DNA of 64,000 bases from Gaetbulibacter_A sp043876815 (GTDB lineage: Bacteria > Bacteroidota > Bacteroidia > Flavobacteriales > Flavobacteriaceae). Of this stretch, positions 36,804-46,138 are shown one piece after another (position 1 is the first letter of the stretch; each line of letters opens with the position of its first letter). The DNA lies in NCBI RefSeq assembly GCF_043876815.1, contig NZ_JBAWKA010000001.1, positions 992,001 through 1,056,000 of the forward strand, in the 5' to 3' direction. A program made the position numbers and the translations under genes. The notes under the pieces are model-generated. The model saw only the letters and a program-made list of their open reading frames with translations, was not told the origin of the DNA and ran no database searches.

Positions 36804-37583
36804 ATGTCAAAATTCAGTTTAAAAAATAAAGTGACCGTTATTACAGGGGGAGGCAGTGGAATAGGAAAATCTATAGCCTTAACATTTGCAGCACAAGGTG
36901 CAATAGTTCATGTTTTAGATTTTGATTTTGAAGGCGCTCAAGGAACGGTATCTGAAATTGAAGAAAAAAATGGTATTGCAAAGGCCTATCATTGTGATGT
37001 GTCCAAACAGGAAAAAGTATTTGAAATCATAGAGGAAATTGGTCAAAATCAAAGTATTAATATTTTGGTGAACAATGCGGGTATAGCACATGTGGGTAGC
37101 ATAGAACAAGTTGAAGAAAGTGATTTAGATCTTTTGTACAACGTTAATATTAAGGGTGTCTATAATTGTACAAAAGCTTGTATTCCGTTTATGAAACAGG
37201 ATAAGGGTGGCGTCATTTTAAACCTCGCATCTATAGCATCCTCCGTAGGTATCCAAGATCGCTTTGCGTATTCCATGTCTAAAGGAGCTGTACTTACCAT
37301 GACGCTCTCAGTGGCTCGAGATTTTATTCACCAAAAAATTCGGTGTAATTGTATTTCTCCCGGTCGGGTTCATACCCCTTTTGTAGATGGGTTTATTAGT
37401 AAAAACTATCCTGGGAATGAGGAGGAGATGTTTGAAAAATTGTCCAAAACCCAACCCATAGGACGGATGGGAAAACCACAAGAAATTGCTGATTTAGCAT
37501 TGTTTTTATGTTCCGATGAAGCAGCGTTTATAACAGGCTGTGATTATGCTATTGATGGAGGCTTTATTACACTAAACAATTAA
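36804..37583 (+). CDS. SDR dehydrogenase, probable 2-keto-3-deoxy-L-fuconate dehydrogenase
   Basis: A complete 259-residue short-chain dehydrogenase with TGGGSGIG (14-21), NNAG (90-93) and Tyr156/Lys160 (YSMSK). Asp39 at the end of strand 2 (VLDFD) favours NAD over NADP. The non-phosphorylating fucose route needs two dehydrogenases. The other SDR (45324) closely resembles L-fucose dehydrogenase, so this one most likely oxidises 2-keto-3-deoxy-L-fuconate to the 2,4-diketo acid, the substrate of the FAH-type hydrolase two genes on. It overlaps the next sulfatase frame by one base (TAATG). The 253 bases before it contain only a 68-codon frame that is not protein-like. Confidence 0.85.
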   Translation: MSKFSLKNKVTVITGGGSGIGKSIALTFAAQGAIVHVLDFDFEGAQGTVSEIEEKNGIAKAYHCDVSKQEKVFEIIEEIGQNQSINILVNNAGIAHVGSIEQVEESDLDLLYNVNIKGVYNCTKACIPFMKQDKGGVILNLASIASSVGIQDRFAYSMSKGAVLTMTLSVARDFIHQKIRCNCISPGRVHTPFVDGFISKNYPGNEEEMFEKLSKTQPIGRMGKPQEIADLALFLCSDEAAFITGCDYAIDGGFITLNN

Positions 37584-39196
37584 TGATCCTTTTAATTATG
37601 AAAATCATACAGAAGATTCCTTTAACTTTTTATGTCCTTTATTTTTTGCTTGGCAGTTGCAAGAAAGGCGCAGAAAGGGAATTTTTACAAAAAGATGAGA
37701 AACCCAATATCATTTATGTTTTAGCTGATGATTTAGGGATTGGTGATGTTCGGGTTTTCAATGAAAACGGAAAAATAAAAACTCCGAACATTGATCAATT
37801 GGCGCAACAGGGTATGATATTTACCGATGCCCATACCTCATCCTCTGTTTGTACGCCAACACGTTATGGAATTATTACAGGGCGGTATAATTGGAGGAGT
37901 CCGTTGAAGAGGGGTGTTTTATATGGGGGTTCAGAAGCCCTGATACCTAAAAGTAGAGAAACTGTGGCTTCCCTTTTAAAAAATAATAACTATTACACGG
38001 CCTTTATAGGAAAATGGCATTTGGGTTGGAGCTGGCCGATCCAAGACGATTTAGATGTTGAAATTAATAAGGATTTTGGTGAATTTCAAAATATCGATTT
38101 TACCAAGGCCATTTCGAATGGTCCTAACGATTTAGGATTTGATTATTCTTACGGGATAGCTGCGTCTTTAGATATGCCTCCTTATGTTTATGTTGAAAAT
38201 GGTTTGCCAACCACTGTTCCCGATACAGTATCGGAAAATAAGGATAAAATGGCATGGTGGCGGAAGGGGCCTATTGGGTCTGATTTCGTACATGAGGAGG
38301 TTACCCCTAATGTTTTTAATAAAACTTTTAAATTTATTCGGGAGCGGGCTCAAAAATCAAAACCATTTTTCATTTACCTAGCCTTGCCTTCTCCTCATAC
38401 ACCCATTTTGCCTACCAAGGATTTTCAAGGTAAAAGTGGTCTCAATCCTTATGCAGATTTCGTTATGGAGATCGATGCTTATATGGGACAATTGGAGGCA
38501 ACTATCAAAAAAGCAGGTATAGAAAAAAACACCATAATTGTTTTTACTAGCGATAACGGTTGTTCTCCCAGAGCAAATTTCACGGCATTAGAGGAGTTGG
38601 GCCACGACCCAAGTGCCATATATAGAGGTACGAAATCTGATATTTTTGAAGGTGGTCATAGAGTACCATTCATTGTTAAATGGCCAGCTAAGATTAAACC
38701 GGGGTCGGTTTGTGACGTGACCGTATGCACAACCGATTTTTTTGCTACCTGTGCTGATATTTTAGGTGATAAGATTGTTGATAATGAAGCAGAAGATAGC
38801 TTTTCTATGTTGCCATTGTGGATAAATCAATATGATTCTTTCAAAAGAGAAGCTACCATTCATAGTTCTATTACAGGGAGCTTTTCCATTCGGGAGGGAG
38901 ATTATAAGCTAATCATGGATCCTGGTTCGGGAGGATGGAGTCCTCCAAACCCAAAAACTACTGATTTAAAATCGTTACCAGAGATTCAACTTTATAATGT
39001 AAAATTGGACCCCTCTGAAACCACCAATATTTATTTGGAACATCCTAAAGTCGTTTCCAAACTGAAATTATTACTAGAAAAACAAATTTTGAATGGTCGC
39101 TCAACTCCCGGACAACCTCAGGAAAATGATTCTGTAAGTAATTGGAAGCAGATTGATTGGATTTATAAAAGTAAAATTAAAAAATCGAAAATATAA
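37583..39196 (+). CDS. Family S1 sulfatase, lipoprotein
   Basis: Removes sulfate from a polysaccharide or oligosaccharide. A lipoprotein signal (YFLLGSCKK, Cys26) precedes NIIYVLADDLGIGD with metal-binding acids and the signature CTPTR with Cys90, the formylglycine site. IGKWHLGW and FTSDNGC follow. It is a paralogue of the partial sulfatase at 1-1507; both share the NGRSTPG or EGRSTPG tail. An alternative start at 37598 (MKIIQKIP) would still leave the lipoprotein signal intact. Placed between the fucose dehydrogenase and hydrolase genes, it suggests sulfated fucose as target, by context only. Confidence 0.94.
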   Translation: MILLIMKIIQKIPLTFYVLYFLLGSCKKGAEREFLQKDEKPNIIYVLADDLGIGDVRVFNENGKIKTPNIDQLAQQGMIFTDAHTSSSVCTPTRYGIITGRYNWRSPLKRGVLYGGSEALIPKSRETVASLLKNNNYYTAFIGKWHLGWSWPIQDDLDVEINKDFGEFQNIDFTKAISNGPNDLGFDYSYGIAASLDMPPYVYVENGLPTTVPDTVSENKDKMAWWRKGPIGSDFVHEEVTPNVFNKTFKFIRERAQKSKPFFIYLALPSPHTPILPTKDFQGKSGLNPYADFVMEIDAYMGQLEATIKKAGIEKNTIIVFTSDNGCSPRANFTALEELGHDPSAIYRGTKSDIFEGGHRVPFIVKWPAKIKPGSVCDVTVCTTDFFATCADILGDKIVDNEAEDSFSMLPLWINQYDSFKREATIHSSITGSFSIREGDYKLIMDPGSGGWSPPNPKTTDLKSLPEIQLYNVKLDPSETTNIYLEHPKVVSKLKLLLEKQILNGRSTPGQPQENDSVSNWKQIDWIYKSKIKKSKI

Positions 39197-39197
39197 A

Positions 39198-40055
39198 ATG
39201 AAATTAATAAGATTCGGAGAACCTGGTAAGGAAAAACCAGGCGTACAATTGGCCAACGGAAAAAAATTGAATGTAGAAGCGTTTGGAAGTGATTATGACG
39301 AAGGCTTTTTTGGACATGGAGGTATTGAAAACCTAGGGCAATGGTTGTCTGAAAATCAAAGTGCCTGTCCTGAAGTAGGAGATGAGGTACGATTAGGCCC
39401 ACCTTTAACCAGACCATCCAAAATAGTGTGTGTAGGTTTAAATTATGCACAACACGCAGCCGAAAGTGGGATGGAAATCCCTAAAGAACCTGTTTTGTTT
39501 TTTAAATCTACAACGGCTATTGTGGGACCTTATGACGATATCATCATTCCAAAAGGAAGTAAAAAAACCGATTGGGAAGTTGAATTGGCCATTGTAATTG
39601 GTAAAAAAGCTTCCTATGTAGAAGAGTCGAATGCTCTAGACCACGTTGCCGGGTATGTGCTGCACAACGATGTTAGTGAAAGAGCTTTTCAATTGGAGAG
39701 ATCTGGGCAATGGGTGAAAGGAAAAAGTTGTGACACTTTTGCCCCTATCGGACCATTTATAGCAACGAAGGACGAAATAAAGGATCCAAATAATTTGAAT
39801 TTATGGTTAAAATTGAATGGTAAAATTATGCAAAACAGCAGTACATCTGATTTCATTTTTAATGTTCAGAATGTTGTAAGTCATATTAGCCAATTTATGA
39901 CCTTATTACCGGGCGATATAATTTCAACAGGAACGCCATTTGGAGTGGGATTAGGACTGAATCCTCAAACTTATTTAAAACCTGGTGACGTAGTAGAACT
40001 GGGTATAGAGGGTCTGGGAGTTTCAAAGCAAACTTGTAAAGCGTTTAATGATTAG
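39198..40055 (+). CDS. FAH-family hydrolase, probable 2,4-diketo-3-deoxy-L-fuconate hydrolase
   Basis: A 285-residue cytoplasmic member of the fumarylacetoacetate hydrolase superfamily. The ATG at 39198, one base after the sulfatase stop, is chosen because the homologous start is MKLIRFGEPGKEKPG. Family features are SKIVCVGLNYAQHAAE, the metal-binding acids in DWEVELAIVIGKKA, and the C-terminal GDIISTGTPFGVG. In the non-phosphorylating L-fucose pathway a FAH-type enzyme cleaves 2,4-diketo-3-deoxy-L-fuconate to pyruvate and L-lactate; the neighbouring genes supply every earlier step. Confidence 0.9.
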   Translation: MKLIRFGEPGKEKPGVQLANGKKLNVEAFGSDYDEGFFGHGGIENLGQWLSENQSACPEVGDEVRLGPPLTRPSKIVCVGLNYAQHAAESGMEIPKEPVLFFKSTTAIVGPYDDIIIPKGSKKTDWEVELAIVIGKKASYVEESNALDHVAGYVLHNDVSERAFQLERSGQWVKGKSCDTFAPIGPFIATKDEIKDPNNLNLWLKLNGKIMQNSSTSDFIFNVQNVVSHISQFMTLLPGDIISTGTPFGVGLGLNPQTYLKPGDVVELGIEGLGVSKQTCKAFND

Positions 40056-40068
40056 AAAGTAGTTCAGA

Positions 40069-41619
40069 ATGAAAAAAGTATTAATATTTGGACTGTTGGT
40101 TGTCAGTCTATTAGGTTGCAAAGGAAAGGTTCAAAAATCAACTTTGGAGCGGGTGGATAATCCAAAACCTAATTTCTTATTTCTTTTCACGGATGATCAA
40201 ACTTTTGCATCCATACAGGCATTAAACAATGATGAGATTGAGACACCTAACATGGATAAACTAACTAACGACGGTGTTACCTTTACCCACTGTTTCAATC
40301 AGGGATCTTGGGATGGGGCCGTTTGTGTAGCTAGTCGGACGATGTTAATTACCGGACAAACAGTTTTCAGAGCCTCCCAAAATGCGAGTTATTTAGATTC
40401 TGGGTATATTCCAAATTATAATAAAACTGAAACTGAAGTACCGCTTTGGCCTGAGGTTCTTTCTAATAACGGCTATGAAACCTTTTTAACTGGAAAGTGG
40501 CATAATTCTGATTATGCCCTTCTTAAGGGTTTTGATAAAGCTGAAGCCATCGGTCTGGGTTTTTATGAAACCCTTGATAAAAATGGTTCCAAAGATCCCG
40601 GATACAATAGAGGGGCTCAAGATTTGGAATGGAAACCCTGGGATGTCGGATTTACAGGCCATTGGAAACCAATGGTACGTGATATAATTTACGATGAATT
40701 CGGAGAAAAAAAGATTGGGAAACCATATGTAGCACACCAGCATACCAATGAATTATATGCTGATAAAGCCATAAATTATATTGAAAATGACGTTAAAAAT
40801 CTAGAAAAGCCATTTTTCATGTACGTGTCGTTTAATGCCCCTCATGATCCCAGGCAAGCACCAAAAGAGTTTGTGGATAAGTATCCTCCTTCATCCATTA
40901 AGGAACCCTTGAATTTTATGAATGAGCATCCTTTTGATCAGGGTGATCATTTTATAAGAGACGAGATTTTGGCTCCATTTCCAAGAACTAAAGAAGATAT
41001 TCAATTACATAGAAGCGAATATTACGCATTAATCTCTTATTTGGATAGTGAAATAGGAAGGATTTTAAAAGCTTTAGAAGCCAGTGGGAAAGCGGATAAC
41101 ACTTATATTATTATGTCTTCTGATCAAGGTTTGGCAGTTGGACAACATGGTTTAATGGGAAAACAAAATCAATACGACCATAGTGTGAGAATGCCATTGA
41201 TAATTAAAGGTCCTGGCTTAAAAAAAGGCAAGAAAGTAAGTAATAAGGTTTATTTACAAAGCATGTTCGCAACAACCTGTGATTTGGCATCAATTAAAAC
41301 ACCCGAAACAGTAGAATTTAAAAGTCTAAAGGGATTACTTTTTGGGGATACCCATGGAGGTGAAGATTATATTTTTGGAACGTATAAAGGATTTCAACGC
41401 ATGATAAGATCCGATAAATATAAATTAATAGTTTACCCTGAGGTTAAAACAATACAACTATTTGATTTGGAGAATGATCCAATGGAAATCCAAAATCTGG
41501 CCTCCAATAAGTCTTATGATGTCATTAAAAATAAATTGATGAAAGAATTGATTTTAAAAGAGGGGGAGTTGTATGATTATATCACAATAAATCCGGAAAA
41601 CTATAATAACATAAATTAA
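40069..41619 (+). CDS. Family S1 sulfatase, lipoprotein (CxAxR type)
   Basis: A 516-residue exported sulfatase with a lipoprotein signal (VVSLLGCKG, Cys17). The maturation motif is CVASR with Cys86, the less common CxAxR form of the sulfatase signature. FLFTDDQTF carries metal ligands near the N-terminus, GKWHN the next conserved block and SSDQGLAVGQHGLMGK the second metal site region. It is only distantly related to the other two sulfatases here, so it probably attacks a different sulfate position. It lies between the FAH hydrolase and the lactonase in the fucose operon. Confidence 0.93.
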   Translation: MKKVLIFGLLVVSLLGCKGKVQKSTLERVDNPKPNFLFLFTDDQTFASIQALNNDEIETPNMDKLTNDGVTFTHCFNQGSWDGAVCVASRTMLITGQTVFRASQNASYLDSGYIPNYNKTETEVPLWPEVLSNNGYETFLTGKWHNSDYALLKGFDKAEAIGLGFYETLDKNGSKDPGYNRGAQDLEWKPWDVGFTGHWKPMVRDIIYDEFGEKKIGKPYVAHQHTNELYADKAINYIENDVKNLEKPFFMYVSFNAPHDPRQAPKEFVDKYPPSSIKEPLNFMNEHPFDQGDHFIRDEILAPFPRTKEDIQLHRSEYYALISYLDSEIGRILKALEASGKADNTYIIMSSDQGLAVGQHGLMGKQNQYDHSVRMPLIIKGPGLKKGKKVSNKVYLQSMFATTCDLASIKTPETVEFKSLKGLLFGDTHGGEDYIFGTYKGFQRMIRSDKYKLIVYPEVKTIQLFDLENDPMEIQNLASNKSYDVIKNKLMKELILKEGELYDYITINPENYNNIN

Positions 41620-41622
41620 CTG

Positions 41623-42456
41623 ATGGTCATCGACAGTCACCAACATTTTTGGAAATTCGACCCGGTAAGAGATAGCTGGATCAATGATTCTATGGAAAAA
41701 ATCAAAATGGATTTTCTTCCTAAGGATTTAGAGCCGATTTTAAAAGTGAATAATGTAAATGGGTGTATTGCTGTTCAGGCTGATCAATCGGAAAGGGAAA
41801 CCGAGTTTTTATTGCAATGTGCTGCAGAAAATTCGTTTATCAAAGGTGTTGTTGGTTGGGTAGATTTAACATCTGAAAACGTTGAAAAGCGTTTAAGATA
41901 TTATTCAAAAAACAGATTTTTTAAAGGGTTGCGACATATTGTTCAGGCAGAGCCGGATGTCAATTTTATGCTTAGAACGGACTTTCTGAATGGAATAAGT
42001 AAATTGCAAAACTTCAATTTGACATATGATATTTTAATTGTCCCAAATCAATTACCTGCGGCTCTTGAACTGGCTAAAACCTTTCCCAAACAAAAATTTA
42101 TTTTAGACCATTTAGGTAAACCTAAAATTTCTGAAGGGATAGATTCAAGCTGGTTGAGCCACATAGAAAAACTTGGAGCTTTAAAAAATGTGTATTGTAA
42201 ATTATCCGGTTTAGTAACTGAAACGAAAGATTTAAAATGGAAAAAAACAGACTTTGAACCGTTTCTAAAAACGATGGTTTCCAATTTTGGAACTGATCGT
42301 TTATTATTTGGGTCAGATTGGCCGGTTTGTTTGCTCGCAGCAAGCTACAAAGAGGTGTTAAACATCATATCAGATTTTTTTAAATCCTTTTCCACAAATG
42401 AAGTTGAAAATATTTTAGGAACTAATGCAGTTAAGATTTATGATCTTGAACCTTAA
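41623..42456 (+). CDS. Amidohydrolase family lactonase, probable L-fuconolactonase
   Basis: Opens L-fucono-1,5-lactone, the product of fucose dehydrogenase, to L-fuconate. The 277-residue protein belongs to the COG3618 amidohydrolase_2 group: metal-binding IDSHQHFWKFD at the start, GLRHIVQAEPD, ILDHLGKP and the terminal LLFGSDWPVC with its conserved Asp. It begins 3 bases after the sulfatase stop, so the two are tightly coupled. The specific lactone is inferred from the complete fucose pathway around it; rhamnonolactonase would be the main alternative. Confidence 0.9.
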   Translation: MVIDSHQHFWKFDPVRDSWINDSMEKIKMDFLPKDLEPILKVNNVNGCIAVQADQSERETEFLLQCAAENSFIKGVVGWVDLTSENVEKRLRYYSKNRFFKGLRHIVQAEPDVNFMLRTDFLNGISKLQNFNLTYDILIVPNQLPAALELAKTFPKQKFILDHLGKPKISEGIDSSWLSHIEKLGALKNVYCKLSGLVTETKDLKWKKTDFEPFLKTMVSNFGTDRLLFGSDWPVCLLAASYKEVLNIISDFFKSFSTNEVENILGTNAVKIYDLEP

Positions 42457-42468
42457 AGTAACTACACA

Positions 42469-42726
42469 ATGAATTTAAATCTAAATAATAAGATTGTTGT
42501 GATTAAAGGAGTTTTAAATGGTATATGTAATGACTTTGGTAATGAGGAACCCATTCCCGTAATGGTTAATAGAGATAGAGAAAATATTTTAAATGTTGTA
42601 AAAAGCATTGAGAGTTGCAGAGAGTGGGTTTTTTACACCTTAGTTGAATGTCCTAACCAGAAAAGTTCAAAACCACCAAATAAAAGAAAAATCGCGGCCT
42701 TAGTAAATAAAAGAGCTTCAGTTTAA
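42469..42726 (+). pseudogene. Remnant of an L-fucose dehydrogenase-like SDR
   Basis: An 85-codon frame whose translation aligns with the first 94 residues or so of the intact SDR at 45324. MNLNLNNKIVVI matches MDLNLKNKVIIV, EEPIPVMVNRD matches EKAIPVIITRN, and KIAALVNKRASV matches KIDGLVNNAGVN. The glycine-rich NAD motif is destroyed (GVLNGIC in place of GGSKGIG) and everything after the NNAG region is missing. It is therefore a degenerate leftover of a duplicated gene, although the frame itself still has no internal stop. It lies 12 bases after the lactonase. Confidence 0.82.
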
Positions 42727-42765
42727 ATTAAATAATAATAATCTTTAAAATTCATTTTAAAACCA

Positions 42766-45162
42766 ATGAAGAATATAGTTTTAATCACCTTATTATTAAT
42801 CATTTATTGTAAAACCTACGCCCAATCTGATTCGGAACAACGAGTTTACAGGATTTGGGATAATAAACCTGCATTGAATCGTGGACCAGATTTTACTAAA
42901 ATTAAGGCACGTGGATTCCCATATGATGCTGATTGGGAGAGTGAATCCTATCCCATAGGGAATGGTTATATGGGGGCAAATGTTTTTGGAAGAACTGATA
43001 TTGAGAGGATTCAGGTGACTGAGAAAACATTATCGAACCTCGGGCCTTATTCCGCGGGAGGATTAACCAATTTCGAGGAAATTTATTTAAGCTTTGGACA
43101 TTTTGATCCTAAAAACTATAAACGTTCTTTAAATTTAAATGAAGGAATTTTACAAGTAGATTATGATTTTAATGGAGTTCATTACACCAGAGAATATTTG
43201 GCTAATTATCCAGAAAATGTTTTTGCTATAAAACTAACCTCCAGTAAAAAAAGGAGATTATCATTTACAATTAGTGCTGAAGTACCCTATCGTAGAAGTG
43301 AGAATGAAAAATTCACTAGATATGGGAAAACCAATGCTACTACGGATTTAATTACGCTTTCCGGTAGCATACCTGATTATAGCCAAAATTATGAGAGCCA
43401 AATAAAGGTCATAGCTGATGGGGGTAAATTGATTGCCATAAACGATAATGCCAGAGCGGGAATTAGTGTTGTTGAGGCCAATTCGGTTGTGATAATCATT
43501 GCAGCAGGCACGAATTATGAATTAAGCGAACACATCTTTTCAGAAAAAATCAACGAAAAAAAACTTGATCCAAATGTCTATCCACATCACAAAATTTCGA
43601 AGCGAATAAATAGAGCGACTACTTTAGGATTTGATAAATTAAAGCAAAGCCACCTTAATGATTATCAAAATCTATTTTCAAGAGCTCAAATAAACTTATC
43701 GCCTGAGGTATCCGAAATCCCAACTCGTGAATTGTTAGAGCTTGCCAAGAATGGTCAGTCTTCACGTTATTTGGAGGAATTGATGTTTCAATTTGGACGT
43801 TATTTATTAATTTCTAGTTCCAGAAAGGGGACATTACCAAGCGGCCTACAAGGTGTTTGGAGCCAGTACAAAATATCACCCTGGTCTGGAGGTTATTGGC
43901 ACAATATTAACGTGCAAATGAACTATTGGGGTGCTTTCAACACCAATTTGGCAGAAACCTTTATACCTTACACAGAATATTATGAAGTTTACAGGCCACA
44001 GGCTGAATCATTTGCTACTAATTATATTAAAAAAAATAATCCTTCAGCGCTTAATGAAAATGGTGATAATGGTTGGGCAATAGGCACAGGAGCCACGGTA
44101 TTTAATATACAGGGACCGGGAGGTCACTCCGGACCGGGAACTGGAGGGTTTACAGCCAAATTATTTTGGGATCATTTCGCTTTTACTCAAGACACAACAT
44201 ATCTTAGAGAAATTGCATATCCCGCATTGTTGGGCATGAGTAAGTTTCTTTCAAAAACACTTAAGCCTGAAAAAAACAATCTTTTACTAGTAGAGCCGTC
44301 GGCATCTCCGGAAATTAAAGTAAAAAATGAGGAAGGAAAATACTCAGGTCCATTTCACATTACAAAAGGTACCACCTTCGATCAGGGGTTTGTTTGGGAA
44401 ACGTTTCAAGATCTTTTAAAAGCGGCTGAAATTCTGAATGCAAAAGATGAAATTTTAGATGTTATACGAGATCAGATAAATCGACTTGATCCTATTTTAA
44501 TTGGAGCTTCTGGGCAAATTAAGGAGTTCCGTGAAGAAAATGAGTACGGTGAAATTGGAGATCCTCATCACCGCCATGTATCCCATTTATGCCCTTTGTT
44601 TCCCGGGACTTTAATTAATTCTAGCCATCCGGAATGGTTGCAAGCTACTCGGGTTGTTTTGGATTATAGAGGAAACAATACTACAGGTTGGGCTCTGGTT
44701 CACCGATTGAATTTAAGAGCGCGAACATTTGATGCCCCTAAGGCGCTGGAAGTTTTTCAAAAATTAATTAAAGACCATACACTTTCAAATTTATGGACAG
44801 TACATCCTCCCTTTCAAATTGATGCAAATTTAGGTTTGGTTAGTGGTGTGGCTGAAATGCTTTTACAAAGTCATGAAGGTTATATTCATGTTCTTCCAAC
44901 GCTTCCTAAGGAATGGAATACAGGTAAATTTCATGGTTTGGTGGCTCGAGGTAATTTTGAAATTACTGCATCTTGGGAAAATGGAAGTGTTAAATCCTTA
45001 ACTGTTTTATCAAATAAGGGAGGGAAATGCCGAATAAAATGTGATCGTATGGTTGATTTTATTATAAGAGATCAATCGGGAAATAAAATTTTATATCAAA
45101 GGGAATCTGGAAACATAATTAGCTTCAACACCAAAAAGGGAGAAGAATATAAAATATTATAA
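42766..45162 (+). CDS. GH95 alpha-L-fucosidase-type glycoside hydrolase
   Basis: A 798-residue exported inverting glycosidase. It has a signal peptide (to about 20), the N-terminal GH95 block ESYPIGNGYMGANVFG, LPSGLQGVWSQY at the start of the (alpha/alpha)6 barrel, SPWSGGYWHNINVQMNYW, LLVEPSASPE, HRHVSHLCPLFPG and PPFQIDANLGLVSGVAEMLLQS. These are family landmarks. GH95 mainly removes alpha-1,2-L-fucose, with some L-galactosidases. It sits inside the fucose catabolic operon, which supports fucose as product. It complements the GH29 enzyme, which has a different mechanism and specificity. Confidence 0.93.
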   Translation: MKNIVLITLLLIIYCKTYAQSDSEQRVYRIWDNKPALNRGPDFTKIKARGFPYDADWESESYPIGNGYMGANVFGRTDIERIQVTEKTLSNLGPYSAGGLTNFEEIYLSFGHFDPKNYKRSLNLNEGILQVDYDFNGVHYTREYLANYPENVFAIKLTSSKKRRLSFTISAEVPYRRSENEKFTRYGKTNATTDLITLSGSIPDYSQNYESQIKVIADGGKLIAINDNARAGISVVEANSVVIIIAAGTNYELSEHIFSEKINEKKLDPNVYPHHKISKRINRATTLGFDKLKQSHLNDYQNLFSRAQINLSPEVSEIPTRELLELAKNGQSSRYLEELMFQFGRYLLISSSRKGTLPSGLQGVWSQYKISPWSGGYWHNINVQMNYWGAFNTNLAETFIPYTEYYEVYRPQAESFATNYIKKNNPSALNENGDNGWAIGTGATVFNIQGPGGHSGPGTGGFTAKLFWDHFAFTQDTTYLREIAYPALLGMSKFLSKTLKPEKNNLLLVEPSASPEIKVKNEEGKYSGPFHITKGTTFDQGFVWETFQDLLKAAEILNAKDEILDVIRDQINRLDPILIGASGQIKEFREENEYGEIGDPHHRHVSHLCPLFPGTLINSSHPEWLQATRVVLDYRGNNTTGWALVHRLNLRARTFDAPKALEVFQKLIKDHTLSNLWTVHPPFQIDANLGLVSGVAEMLLQSHEGYIHVLPTLPKEWNTGKFHGLVARGNFEITASWENGSVKSLTVLSNKGGKCRIKCDRMVDFIIRDQSGNKILYQRESGNIISFNTKKGEEYKIL

Positions 45163-45323
45163 ACCATCGTGTTAGGTGTTTAATTGGTTTGCAATTACAT
45201 AAATATAATTGAAAGAAAAAAAGCGAATAACCATGTTTAAAATATACTGCATTAAGGGCAAAGTCTTTTGGATTAAAATAAAATAATGGGTGATAATGCA
45301 GTTAAAATGTATAAACTAAATTA

Positions 45324-46106
45324 ATGGATTTAAACTTAAAGAATAAAGTCATTATAGTAACTGGAGGTTCTAAAGGTATTGGTTTAGGGATTGTAGAGTC
45401 TTTAATTCGAGAAAAGGCCATTCCTGTAATTATTACTAGAAATAAACCGAGTGTTGATGAGGTTTTGGTTTCTTTTAAAAAACGAGGTTTGGATATATTT
45501 TATGCCCTAGCAGAGCTTACAGATCCGCGGCAATGTGAAAATGCAATTAAGGAGATTATTGACAAATTCGGAAAAATAGACGGATTGGTGAACAATGCCG
45601 GTGTTAATGATAGTGTAGGATTGGAAACCGGAGATTATGAAGGGTTTATGAGGTCTTTAAAGCGAAATTTAGTACACTATTATTTAATGGCCCATTATGC
45701 GATTCCTGAACTTAAAAAGAGTAAAGGTGCAATTGTAAATATTGGTTCTAAAACAGCCGATACAGGTCAGGGAGGGACTTCAGGTTATGCGGCATCAAAT
45801 GGAGGAAGAAATGCTTTAACCCGTGAATGGGCGGTAGAATTGTTGTCTTATGGCATTCGGGTAAACGCCTTAATCGTAGCTGAATGTTATACACCTTTGT
45901 ATGAAAAGTGGATAAGTTCCTTTCCGAATAAGGAGGAAAAATTAGCTTCAATAACCAAGAATATTCCATTGGAAAAACGAATGACCACAGTTGAGGAAAT
46001 TGGAGATATGGTAGCTTTTTTATTATCCGATAAATCCAGCCATACTACGGGCCAACTTATCTATGTTGATGGCGGTTATACGCATTTAGATCGCGCCATA
46101 AAATAA
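45324..46106 (+). CDS. L-fucose dehydrogenase (SDR) with Asn in place of the catalytic Lys
   Basis: A 260-residue short-chain dehydrogenase oxidising L-fucose to its lactone. The sequence closely follows known L-fucose dehydrogenases: TGGSKGIG (13-20), DGLVNNAGVND, LVHYYLMAHYAIPEL, SKTADTGQGG, and the ending IYVDGGYTHLDRAIK. Ser142 and Tyr155 are present, but the motif reads YAASN, with Asn159 where SDRs almost always have Lys. The codon is AAT in a clean reading frame. Whether this is lineage-specific or inactivating cannot be told here. Its neighbours are the GH95 fucosidase upstream and the fucose permease downstream. Confidence 0.88.
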   Translation: MDLNLKNKVIIVTGGSKGIGLGIVESLIREKAIPVIITRNKPSVDEVLVSFKKRGLDIFYALAELTDPRQCENAIKEIIDKFGKIDGLVNNAGVNDSVGLETGDYEGFMRSLKRNLVHYYLMAHYAIPELKKSKGAIVNIGSKTADTGQGGTSGYAASNGGRNALTREWAVELLSYGIRVNALIVAECYTPLYEKWISSFPNKEEKLASITKNIPLEKRMTTVEEIGDMVAFLLSDKSSHTTGQLIYVDGGYTHLDRAIK

Positions 46107-46138
46107 CTAAAAATATTAACTGAAATATAGAAATTAAA

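Noticed and set aside
40069..41619. CVASR motif considered a damaged sulfatase active site
   Set aside because: CxAxR is an accepted variant of the sulfatase maturation motif and the remaining metal-site blocks are intact.
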